From Ga0077554 sp046590885 (GTDB lineage Bacteria; Pseudomonadota; Gammaproteobacteria; Ga0077554; Ga007554), in contig JBKJTS010000189.1 of assembly GCA_046590885.1 (NCBI GenBank), forward strand, positions 1 through 15,857: 15,857 bases of DNA, read 5' to 3'. The notes under the pieces are model-generated. The model saw only the letters and a program-made list of their open reading frames with translations. It did no database searches and had not been told where the DNA came from. Of this stretch, positions 6,423 to 13,675 are shown piece by piece. The position numbers were made by a program, and so were the translations under genes. Within the stretch, counting starts at the first letter, position 1, and every line of letters starts with the position of its first letter.

Positions 6423-7658
6423 ATGCCATTTTTTGCCTATAAAGCCAGAAACGCCCAGGGTACCTTAGTGGAAGGGCTGTTGGAAGACGTCGATAGCAAC
6501 GGCGTTGCAAATCAGCTTTTCACCAATGGCGTGACGCCAGTTGAGATTGTGCTGACAAAAAAAACCGTCACGCGCGATAACGCCCACCCGGGCTGGTGGG
6601 AAAAGTTTTCCGCAGAAAAAGTACGCTCCATTGACGTGCAACTTTTCAGCCGCCAGATCTACACACTGCTCAAGGCGGGCGTGCCCATCATGCGCGGACT
6701 GGCGGGCTTGCAGGAATCTGCGATCAACAAATCTTTTGCGAAAATCCTCCAGGATATCCGCGAATCTCTGGAGTCGGGGCGTGAGCTTTCTGCGGCAATG
6801 TACCGCCATCCCAAGGTGTTCTCCCATTTTTATATCAGCATGGTACGGATTGGCGAAATGACGGGGAAAATGGATGAGATTTTTCTGCGCCTGTTTGATC
6901 ACCTGGAGTTTGAACGGGATATGCGGGAACGGGTGCGTACCGCATTACGGTATCCAATGTTTGTGGTGATTGCTATGGCGATAGCGATGCTGGTGATTAA
7001 TCTATTTGTGATTCCGGCGTTCGCCAAAGTGTATGCGGGTTTTAATGCGGAATTGCCATTAATGACAAAAATATTGATCAATACGTCTAATTTTACAGTT
7101 AATTACTGGCCGCTGTTGCTGGTGCTGGCGGTCAGTGGTGCGGTTGCATTCAAGGCGTATATAGCCACTTCCCATGGCGCGTATCGCTGGGATAAATTCA
7201 AGATGCGCCTGCCGATTGTGGGGAAAATCATACTAAAAGGGACCATGGCCCGCTTCGCCCGCAGCTTCGCGCTGGCCAGCCGTAGCGGCGTACCGATTGT
7301 GCAAGCCCTTACAGTTGTGGCAAAAACGGTCGATAACAAATACATCGAGGACTGCGTCGACCAGATTCGGGATGGCGTCGAGCGCGGCGAGAGTATTTTG
7401 CGCACTTCTGTAGCCACTGGCGTGTTCACCCCAGTGGTGCTGCAAATGATAGCGGTGGGTGAGGAAACCGGGGAAATGGATAACCTCATGGAAGAAATTG
7501 CCGGCATGTACGAACGCGAAGTGGATTACGAATTGAAAACCCTGTCGTCGCAAATCGAGCCGATTCTGATTGTCGGCCTGGGGATTCTGGTGCTGATTCT
7601 GGCATTGGGTGTATTCCTACCGATCTGGGACTTGGGTAAGGCAGCAATGCATAAATAA
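6423..7658 (+). CDS. mshG: MSHA inner-membrane platform protein MshG (GspF/PilC family)
   Basis: This polytopic protein of the type II secretion/type IV pilus platform couples the ATPase to pilin insertion. The 411-residue product begins MPFFAYKARNAQG, typical of the family. It has two T2SSF repeats: about residues 72-198 (FSRQIYTLLKAGVPIMRGL, then SMVRIGEMTGKMDE) and about 275-398 (FARSFALASRSGVPIVQAL, then QMIAVGEETGEMDN). Membrane segments are near 177-201, 226-246 and 379-401. It starts 6 bp after the mshE stop with no clear Shine-Dalgarno sequence, which suggests translational coupling. In Vibrio, mshF lies between mshG and the pilin genes; here only 55 bp separate mshG from the pilin. 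Confidence 0.93.
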   Translation: MPFFAYKARNAQGTLVEGLLEDVDSNGVANQLFTNGVTPVEIVLTKKTVTRDNAHPGWWEKFSAEKVRSIDVQLFSRQIYTLLKAGVPIMRGLAGLQESAINKSFAKILQDIRESLESGRELSAAMYRHPKVFSHFYISMVRIGEMTGKMDEIFLRLFDHLEFERDMRERVRTALRYPMFVVIAMAIAMLVINLFVIPAFAKVYAGFNAELPLMTKILINTSNFTVNYWPLLLVLAVSGAVAFKAYIATSHGAYRWDKFKMRLPIVGKIILKGTMARFARSFALASRSGVPIVQALTVVAKTVDNKYIEDCVDQIRDGVERGESILRTSVATGVFTPVVLQMIAVGEETGEMDNLMEEIAGMYEREVDYELKTLSSQIEPILIVGLGILVLILALGVFLPIWDLGKAAMHK

Positions 7659-7713
7659 TGGTTACTGCCTCGCAACAGAAACAATGATTTTTTTATTAAC
7701 CAGGAGATAAATC

Positions 7714-8085
7714 ATGCGTAACGAACAGAAAGGTTTTACATTGATTGAATTAGTGGTGGTGATTGTCATCCTCGGGATTTTGGCAGCAGTGGCATTACCC
7801 AAGTTTGTAGACATCAGCAGTGAGGCAAAAGTCGCGGCGTTGCAAGGCGTCGTAGGCGGATTGGCATCAGCGTCTGCGGTAAACTATGGTACCCGCAAGG
7901 TCGCGCCCACCAAGGGCGCCGCTGTCGCCAATTGTAGTGATGCCGCAACTTTGCTGCAGGGCGGACTACCTACTGGTTACACTGTAGCAGCCGCCCCAAT
8001 TGCAGCTGATACTACTGTGAACTGCGTAGTTACACAAACATCGGGTAGCGCCACAGCCAATGCGCCAATTACCGGCATTCCTTGA
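7714..8085 (+). CDS. mshA: MSHA major pilin (MshA/MshB-like type IV prepilin)
   Basis: This is the probable main pilin subunit. The short six-residue leader ends at KG|FTLIELVVVI, the prepilin peptidase site, with Phe8 as the residue to be methylated and the Glu5 of the mature protein at position 12. The N-terminal helix (8-55) ends in the MshA-like sequence ALPKFVDISSEAKVAALQGV. The globular part is short, with Cys74 and Cys104 as the likely disulphide pair; the 123-residue total is small for a major pilin. A strong AGGAG lies 7 bases before the ATG, consistent with high expression. It is the only pilin gene in the place usually held by mshB and mshA, so it could be called either; MshA is chosen on position and sequence. 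Confidence 0.85.
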   Translation: MRNEQKGFTLIELVVVIVILGILAAVALPKFVDISSEAKVAALQGVVGGLASASAVNYGTRKVAPTKGAAVANCSDAATLLQGGLPTGYTVAAAPIAADTTVNCVVTQTSGSATANAPITGIP

Positions 8086-8173
8086 ACATACCTGACAGGC
8101 ACGCAATCGCGGCGACTGATGTTACCGCACTGGTTGGGTGATGCCATGAGCGCCTCCTGAGGATCCACAAGCG

Positions 8174-8662
8174 ATGGTTCAGATGCGCTTTACGCTACCA
8201 AAGAGCGAAGATGGTTTTACCCTCATCGAACTGATTGTAGTGATGATGATCATCGGTATTCTTGCGGTAGCTGCTCTGCCACGATTTGCCGATAACCAGG
8301 CATTTAATGCTCGCGGATTTTATGATGAAACCCTGGCAGCGCTGCGCTACGCCCAGAAAGCCGCCATTGCTCAACGCCGTAACGTTTGCGCCGCCTTCAC
8401 TGCAGCCACAGTGACACTCACCATTGCCAGTACAGCAGGCGCAGGTACCGCGTGTAACACCCCGCTTGCTGGCCCGACAGGTATTGCGCCTTTTGTCGTA
8501 ACCGCACGTGCTGGTGTGACTTTTTCTGGCGTACCGCCCAACTTCAGCTTCAACGCTCTGGGGCAGCCTGTTCCCGATACTGTGGTAACACTGAGTATCA
8601 CCGGCGATGGCACGCTACGGCCAATAATCGTAGAACGGGAAACCGGCTATGTCCACCCATAG
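8174..8662 (+). CDS. mshC: MSHA minor prepilin MshC-like (GspH/FimT type)
   Basis: This 162-residue prepilin has a 14-residue leader ending EDG|FTLIELIVVMMIIGIL, with Glu19 as the mature Glu5. After the N-terminal helix comes ADNQAFNARGFYDETLAALRYAQKAA in family-like blocks, which resembles the GspH/FimT fold, then a beta-rich C-terminal domain with one likely Cys pair (in RRNVCAAF and GTACNT). A GAGG sits 11 bases before the ATG at 8174; an ATG at 8183 is an alternative start. Its order after the major pilin and before mshD supports MshC, a low-abundance subunit thought to help initiate or cap the fibre. Confidence 0.78.
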   Translation: MVQMRFTLPKSEDGFTLIELIVVMMIIGILAVAALPRFADNQAFNARGFYDETLAALRYAQKAAIAQRRNVCAAFTAATVTLTIASTAGAGTACNTPLAGPTGIAPFVVTARAGVTFSGVPPNFSFNALGQPVPDTVVTLSITGDGTLRPIIVERETGYVHP

Positions 8663-8687
8663 TGTCTCTGCTGAACGGAGATGACAC
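8662..8687 (+). other. Intercistronic hairpin between mshC and mshD
   Basis: GTGTC-TCT (8662-8669) pairs with AGA-T-GACAC (8679-8687) with a single bulged T and a 9-nt loop. It starts inside the mshC stop codon and is not followed by a T-run. It could shape relative expression of mshC and mshD by RNA processing. Confidence 0.35.
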
Positions 8688-8708
8688 ATACCTAATAAGT
8701 GGCTTTTT

Positions 8709-9293
8709 ATGAAACTCGCTACCCAAAAATTCACATATAACCAAACCGGCATTTCACTGATTGAGCTAGTTATTTTTATTGTAATTGTCAGCGTGGGAAT
8801 TGTCGGCATATTGTCAGTCATGAACATGAACACCCGATCCAGCGCTGACCCGATGTTACGCAAACAGGCGCTGTCTATTGCAGAGTCGTTGCTAGAAGAG
8901 ATTCAATTGCAACCCTTTACTTTTTGCGACCCGGATGATGCTAATGTAGCGACGGCAAACGCCGCTGTCATTGGCGCAGCGGGATGCTCGACCATCGTGG
9001 AAACAATGGGGCCGGAAGGTGAAGGACGCTATGCCCCTCCTTTGCTTGATAATGTGAATGACTATAATAATTTTAATCTACCCACACCGCCCGGCATTCG
9101 TGATATTACCGGTGCGAACATTGCGGGACTCACCGGGTATTCTGCCACTGTCACCGTCGTTGAAACTGCCTTGGGCACCGTGCCAGCACCAGATTCCCTG
9201 TTCATTACCGTGACTGTCACACCCCCTTCCGGCGCTGCCGATAATATGGTGCTCAGCGGTTACCGCACCCGCTATGCGCCCCGGTCACCATGA
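8709..9293 (+). CDS. mshD: MSHA minor prepilin MshD
   Basis: This 194-residue prepilin has a leader ending NQTG|ISLIELVIFIVIVSVGIVG, with Ile at mature position 1 and Glu19 as mature Glu5. The segment after the helix (MNMNTRSSADPMLRKQALSIAESLLEEI in short blocks) is typical of MshD and related PilV/GspI-like minor pilins. Two Cys (in FTFCDPDD and AAGCST) lie close together. The C-terminus ends YRTRYAPRSP. Its stop codon overlaps the mshO start as ATGA, so the two are translationally coupled. The Shine-Dalgarno sequence before 8709 is weak. Confidence 0.86.
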   Translation: MKLATQKFTYNQTGISLIELVIFIVIVSVGIVGILSVMNMNTRSSADPMLRKQALSIAESLLEEIQLQPFTFCDPDDANVATANAAVIGAAGCSTIVETMGPEGEGRYAPPLLDNVNDYNNFNLPTPPGIRDITGANIAGLTGYSATVTVVETALGTVPAPDSLFITVTVTPPSGAADNMVLSGYRTRYAPRSP

Positions 9294-10096
9294 AAATATT
9301 TTTAACCGGGAAAGAGTTACAGGCAGGATTCACCCTGATCGAAGCGGTGATGGTAATTGCCATCACTGGCATAATCGCGGCGATGGTGGTGGTGTTTATT
9401 CAGGCACCGATGCAAGGTTATTTTGATAGCGCACGGCGTGCAGAGTTGACGGACACGGCAGACACGGCGGTACGTCGTATTTCGCGCGATGTGCATCTGG
9501 CGTTGCCTAACAGCGTGCGTCTGGCATCCCCCCAGGTTATGGAGTTTCTGCAAACGCGCACGGGTGGACGTTATCGGATTGATGGCGGAAATCCCCTGGA
9601 CTTTGCACAGGCCAATCCCGCCGATTCAACCTTTGATGTACTAGGGCCAGCGGTGACACTAGCCGCGGGTGATCAGATCGTGATTTTCAATCTCGGCATC
9701 CCTGGTGCAAATGCGTATGCAGGGGATAATCGGCGCAGCTACATCGGAGCAGTGGGTGCTGTCAGCAACATAGCAATTAATGCCGGTGCGCTGCCTTTTC
9801 CATTGGATTCCCCCAGCCGTCGTTTTCAGGTGGTAAATACGCCAGTCACCTATATTTGCGATATGACTCAGGGCACGTTAACACGTTTTTGGGGCTACGC
9901 CATCACTACCGGACAAGTTAATCCTCCGCTGGGCGGAATCAGCGCACTGCTGGCAAAGAACGTGAGTGCGTGTAATTTCACGTATACAGAAGGCATTACC
10001 GCACGTAGCGGCTTGGTCTCGATACAGCTTGCATTCACTCAAAACAATGAAACCGTGAGTCTGTATCATGCGGTAAATATAAGTAATGCGCCCTGA
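9290..10096 (+). CDS. mshO: MSHA minor prepilin MshO
   Basis: This 268-residue prepilin has a leader ending LQAG|FTLIEAVMVIAITGIIAA, with Glu18 as mature Glu5. After the helix come ADTAVRRISRDVHLALPNSVR and VMEFLQTRTGGRYR, both characteristic of MshO and resembling the GspJ/PilW type of minor pilin. Cys residues in TYICDM and SACNFTY may pair. It overlaps mshD by 4 bp. The C-terminus (SLYHAVNISNAP) looks complete, so the next 208 bp are not simply a lost MshO tail. Confidence 0.87.
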   Translation: MKIFLTGKELQAGFTLIEAVMVIAITGIIAAMVVVFIQAPMQGYFDSARRAELTDTADTAVRRISRDVHLALPNSVRLASPQVMEFLQTRTGGRYRIDGGNPLDFAQANPADSTFDVLGPAVTLAAGDQIVIFNLGIPGANAYAGDNRRSYIGAVGAVSNIAINAGALPFPLDSPSRRFQVVNTPVTYICDMTQGTLTRFWGYAITTGQVNPPLGGISALLAKNVSACNFTYTEGITARSGLVSIQLAFTQNNETVSLYHAVNISNAP

Positions 10097-10304
10097 TTCT
10101 CCGCATAGTGAAGAGCGCAAGCGCACAGTTCTGTTAGTGTTGGGTGCTTCTAGCATCCTGCTACAGCCGGCACTTGTGCATCCATCTATATCGCATGAGG
10201 GTCGCTTCAACGCATCTTGGATACGCACTCATCTCTCCACGGACAGCACAGAATATCGTGAACGGCTACACACCACTTTCAGTCTGCGCTCAACGCGACC
10301 CCCT

Positions 10305-10724
10305 ATGGGTAACTATGGGTGCAACCGTGGATTTGCGCTTGTCTCAGCTATCTTCCTGTTAGTGGTATTGGCGGCACTGGGTGCATTCATGGTGACATTT
10401 TCTACCACGCAACATGCTACCTCGGCGCAAGATGTGTTGGGCGCCCGTGCGGTGCAGGCGGCACGTGCAGGCATCGAATGGGGTACTTATCAGGTGTTAA
10501 ACCCCGTTGCTGCGCCAGCCGTTGCCGCGTGCACCATTAACCCACTACCACTGGCCGGTAATCTGGCAGGATTTACTGTGATTGTCGCATGCAACGCCAA
10601 CGGCCCGTTAAATGAAAATGGAATAGCAGTGACTACGTATAACATTACTTCTACTGCCAGTATGGGAACAGCAGGGACCAGCATGTTTGTGGAGCGGCAG
10701 TTTCAGGCGACGGTTAGCCGCTAA
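10305..10724 (+). CDS. mshP: MSHA prepilin-like protein MshP
   Basis: From the ATG at 10305 the product is 139 residues, near the expected family length. It begins MGNYGCNRG|FALVSAIFLLVVLAALGAFMV, matching the MshP N-terminus: a prepilin-like GF junction without the Glu at mature position 5, as in GspK/PilX-like tip pilins. The following helix contains ARAVQAARAGIEWGTYQVL, and a pair of Cys is in AACTIN and VACNAN. The frame stays open back to an ATG at 10086 that overlaps mshO by 11 bp, which would add 73 residues of unfamiliar sequence. I prefer 10305 on homology, although no Shine-Dalgarno sequence is visible before either start. Confidence 0.75.
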   Translation: MGNYGCNRGFALVSAIFLLVVLAALGAFMVTFSTTQHATSAQDVLGARAVQAARAGIEWGTYQVLNPVAAPAVAACTINPLPLAGNLAGFTVIVACNANGPLNENGIAVTTYNITSTASMGTAGTSMFVERQFQATVSR

Positions 10725-10785
10725 TCACAGCCAGGAATATAAATATCCCTTACGTGCTTGATGCAGTGTGCAAGGCTATCGCACT

Positions 10786-10814
10786 TTGCCGATTACAGCG
10801 ATGCCACATAAATT
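10786..10814 (+). promoter_or_regulatory. Weak promoter candidate upstream of mshQ
   Basis: TTGCCG (10786-10791) and TAAATT (10809-10814) are 17 bp apart in the 126-bp mshP-mshQ gap. Each box matches the sigma70 consensus at four of six positions. An internal promoter for mshQ is possible, but the match could be chance in A/T-rich sequence. Confidence 0.25.
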
Positions 10815-10839
10815 TTTTGAATTAAATACAGTTTGTGTT

Positions 10840-10843
10840 GGAG
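10840..10843 (+). promoter_or_regulatory. Ribosome binding site of mshQ
   Basis: GGAG lies 7 bases before the ATG at 10851 and selects that start over the in-frame TTG at 10833 and the ATG at 10866. Confidence 0.6.
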
Positions 10844-10850
10844 AAAAACC

Positions 10851-13550
10851 ATGGAAAACTGTGTAATGAACACCAACCCCTGGAGCATGCTTCGCATCTT
10901 TTGTACAGCGATCGTATTGCTGCTCATTGTAGACAGCGCACAGGCCGCTGTGGGATTTCGTGCTTCTGCAAATAACCGGCAATCTTCCACCGCTTCCGGT
11001 GGCACCATTACTGTGAACAAGCCCACCGGCACAATCAACGGCGATGTGATGCTAGCCTCCGTCGTCGTAGTGACAAACACCTCTACCGTAATTACACCCG
11101 CGGGTTGGACACTGGTGCAAAACAGTAACCAGACCAACGGCAGTACCAGCCGTCTTTACACCTATTATAAAGTCGCCGGTGCCAGCGAACCTTCCAGTTA
11201 CGCCTGGACATTTTCCGGGGCGAATAACGGTGCCGTAGCAGGGATTGCCAGCTTAACTGGTGTCGATCCAGCATCGCCCATTGATGCATCCGCCAGCCAG
11301 ACTACCGCCAGCTCAACATCACATACCGCACTTTCAGTCACCACCACCGTGGCCGGAGATATGTTGGTGACGATTCATGAGTTTTCCAGCTCTAGAACCT
11401 GGACTCCTCCCGCCGGCATGACCGAGGCAGTAGACCGGTATTCCCGCTCGGGAACCAGCGGCAATGGGGTCTCCATGGAAATGAATTATGAACCGCGACC
11501 AACGGTGGGAGCAACAGGGGTACGCACTGCCACAGCGTCTGGCAGTGCAGACAGTGGCGCGACGCATTCCATTGCACTAAAAGCATTAGTGGTAGTGGTC
11601 ACGCCCGGAGCTTTCAATACATATGACTCCACAACCACCCCCACCACTGCGATTAACGGTTTTATCACAACCAAGGTCAGCGGCCAAAGCTTTACCTTGG
11701 ACCTTGCGGCGCTCAACCCCACAAAAAATGCTTTACTCACTACCTTTACGGGCGCAGTCAAGGTCGAGATACTTAACGCATCCAATAACTCGGCCATACT
11801 TGATATTAATGGTTGTCGCAGCAGTTGGCCGACGGTTCAAACCCTGCCCACTAATCCTATTTTCACTACCGCCAATGCCGGACGTTTAAGAGCATCATTC
11901 ATTGAGAACAACGCCTATCAAGAGGTGCGTATACGTGTCTCACACCCTGCTACTGGCACGCCGACCAGCATCGGCTGTTCCACTGATAACTTCGCCATTC
12001 GCCCTGCCAGCTTTACCGGACTGACTGTGCGTGATGCCGACGCACTGACGGCGGGCACAGCCCGCTCCCTGAGCAACATTGGTGCTACAGGTGGCAATGT
12101 ACATCGGGCCGGACGGCCGTTCCGGATTGATGCGGTGGCACAAAATGGCGCGGGTGCTGGTATTGCTTATGGCACTGCTGCGGGCAATTATAACGGCCTG
12201 CCACAAGCACAACTGACAAGCTGCCTGTTACCCACCGCCGCATGCACACTGGGTATGCTGGACGAACTGGGCGCAGCGACTACGTGGACGGCAGGCACCA
12301 TGGCTGGCAGTTTCTTTACCAACACGGCCAACTATAACGATGCCGGAAGCTTCATCATGAGCCTCATGGATACTACATTTTCTGCGGTAGATGCAGGGGA
12401 TGGCACGCCAGCGGATTGCACAACCTCAGGTCAGTATATCTGCTCATCCTCCACAGCCAATGTGGGGCGCTTTGTGCCCGACGGCTTTGAACTGGTGAAT
12501 GCCGATTCAGCAACTGATCCTCTGGTGGATTACACAGTGGATACATGGCTACCGCTACCTGCCCCGCTACTGCGCACATTTAACGCCACCGATGCCGCCT
12601 GCAATGCTACTGTGGCTGCACCCAGACGTTCTTTTACCTATATCGGGCAGCCCTTTGACTATGTCAGCGTACCGCAGATCACTTTCAAAGCTCTGGACGC
12701 CAGCGGCATACCCATTAACAACTACAGCGGTACATTAATGAAACTCGCCGTCGCCGGGGTCACACAAATATATACCGTCGCGAGCGGCACACTCGATACT
12801 GCGCTCGCACTGGGCACACCAACGCTGACATTGAACGTCAATTATATCAATGGCAATGGTAGTCCGGTGGTCGGGTCTATCGCCGTGAATGTCACTGACA
12901 GGCTGGCGTTCACGCGCACGATCCCTGTCGCGCCTTTTAATGCCCTAATTAACCTGAACATGACAGTGCAAGACGGCAGTGAAAATGCGATAGCCGGCAA
13001 TGGCATCATCACCGCCACGGCGCCAGTGTTATTTAACCCCCTTGCCTTTGATTCTGGTGCACAAATGCGCTTTGGCCGCTTAAGATTGGAAAATGCCAAT
13101 GGTTCAGAATTGCTGAATTTGCCGATTCCTATGCAAACCCAGTTCTGGGATAGCGCAGCAGCAACATTTATCACTAACGCTGCAGATCATTGCACTACGA
13201 TTGTGCCGGGCAATATATTGCTGAACAATCCGCAAGGCAATTTAGCGGTCAACGAAACAGGCATTGTAGTTGGCGGGGTTTTTCTTAACGGCAGGGCCAC
13301 CAACCTTAGGCTCAATCTCCCGGGGGCAGGGAATAACGGCAGTGTCAATCTCTGTGTCGATTTGGGCATAGATACTCCAGCCGTACCGCCTAACACCGCG
13401 CCAGTGTGTGTTGCAGCAGTTCCAGCCAATCTGCCATGGCTACAAGGCAGATGGTCGGAAATCAATTTTGATGACGATCCCACAATGCGCGGGACATTTG
13501 GTATTTACAAAAATGCCAATCAAATTATTTATATCCGCGAAATGTATTGA
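10851..13550 (+). CDS. mshQ: MSHA large exported protein MshQ
   Basis: This 899-residue protein has a signal peptide (residues 1-32, hydrophobic core 16-27, likely cut after SAQA). Residues about 33-245 are a Ser/Thr/Gly-rich beta-sandwich-like domain with GDVMLASVVVV, PAGWTLV, YYKVAGASEPSSYAWTFSG and GVDPASPIDASA, a pattern I associate with repeats in bacterial surface and tail-fibre proteins. From about residue 250 the MshQ/DUF6701-type region follows: FTGAVKVEILNAS, then CSTDNFAIRPASF (near 375-387), and it ends FGIYKNANQIIYIREMY, typical of MshQ. Its molecular role is not established; a large exported subunit associated with the pilus tip is likely from position. Several paired Cys lie in the C-terminal half. 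It has its own good ribosome binding site and a 126-bp gap before it. Confidence 0.86.
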   Translation: MENCVMNTNPWSMLRIFCTAIVLLLIVDSAQAAVGFRASANNRQSSTASGGTITVNKPTGTINGDVMLASVVVVTNTSTVITPAGWTLVQNSNQTNGSTSRLYTYYKVAGASEPSSYAWTFSGANNGAVAGIASLTGVDPASPIDASASQTTASSTSHTALSVTTTVAGDMLVTIHEFSSSRTWTPPAGMTEAVDRYSRSGTSGNGVSMEMNYEPRPTVGATGVRTATASGSADSGATHSIALKALVVVVTPGAFNTYDSTTTPTTAINGFITTKVSGQSFTLDLAALNPTKNALLTTFTGAVKVEILNASNNSAILDINGCRSSWPTVQTLPTNPIFTTANAGRLRASFIENNAYQEVRIRVSHPATGTPTSIGCSTDNFAIRPASFTGLTVRDADALTAGTARSLSNIGATGGNVHRAGRPFRIDAVAQNGAGAGIAYGTAAGNYNGLPQAQLTSCLLPTAACTLGMLDELGAATTWTAGTMAGSFFTNTANYNDAGSFIMSLMDTTFSAVDAGDGTPADCTTSGQYICSSSTANVGRFVPDGFELVNADSATDPLVDYTVDTWLPLPAPLLRTFNATDAACNATVAAPRRSFTYIGQPFDYVSVPQITFKALDASGIPINNYSGTLMKLAVAGVTQIYTVASGTLDTALALGTPTLTLNVNYINGNGSPVVGSIAVNVTDRLAFTRTIPVAPFNALINLNMTVQDGSENAIAGNGIITATAPVLFNPLAFDSGAQMRFGRLRLENANGSELLNLPIPMQTQFWDSAAATFITNAADHCTTIVPGNILLNNPQGNLAVNETGIVVGGVFLNGRATNLRLNLPGAGNNGSVNLCVDLGIDTPAVPPNTAPVCVAAVPANLPWLQGRWSEINFDDDPTMRGTFGIYKNANQIIYIREMY

Positions 13551-13629
13551 AAAAATTCCAAATGCCGATAGTACAAGTGGGGATATTGAATCCATTAGCT
13601 TTTTTCACAAAAGATTTCGCTGATTGTTC

Positions 13630-13657
13630 ATAAAAATCCTAATTAATTGATTTTTAT
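13630..13657. promoter_or_regulatory. AT-rich inverted repeat upstream of mshI
   Basis: ATAAAAATC (13630-13638) and its perfect complement GATTTTTAT (13649-13657) flank CTAATTAATT. It sits in the A/T-rich 125-bp mshQ-mshI gap, which is unusually long for this cluster. It may be an operator, part of a promoter region that begins a second transcription unit (mshI onward), or a weak terminator for mshQ. No confident -35/-10 pair was found. Confidence 0.35.
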
Positions 13658-13675
13658 AAAATAATTAACATATTC

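Noticed and set aside
8086..8173. Terminator after the major pilin gene
   Set aside because: Only 4-5 bp imperfect stems can be drawn and no T-run is present.
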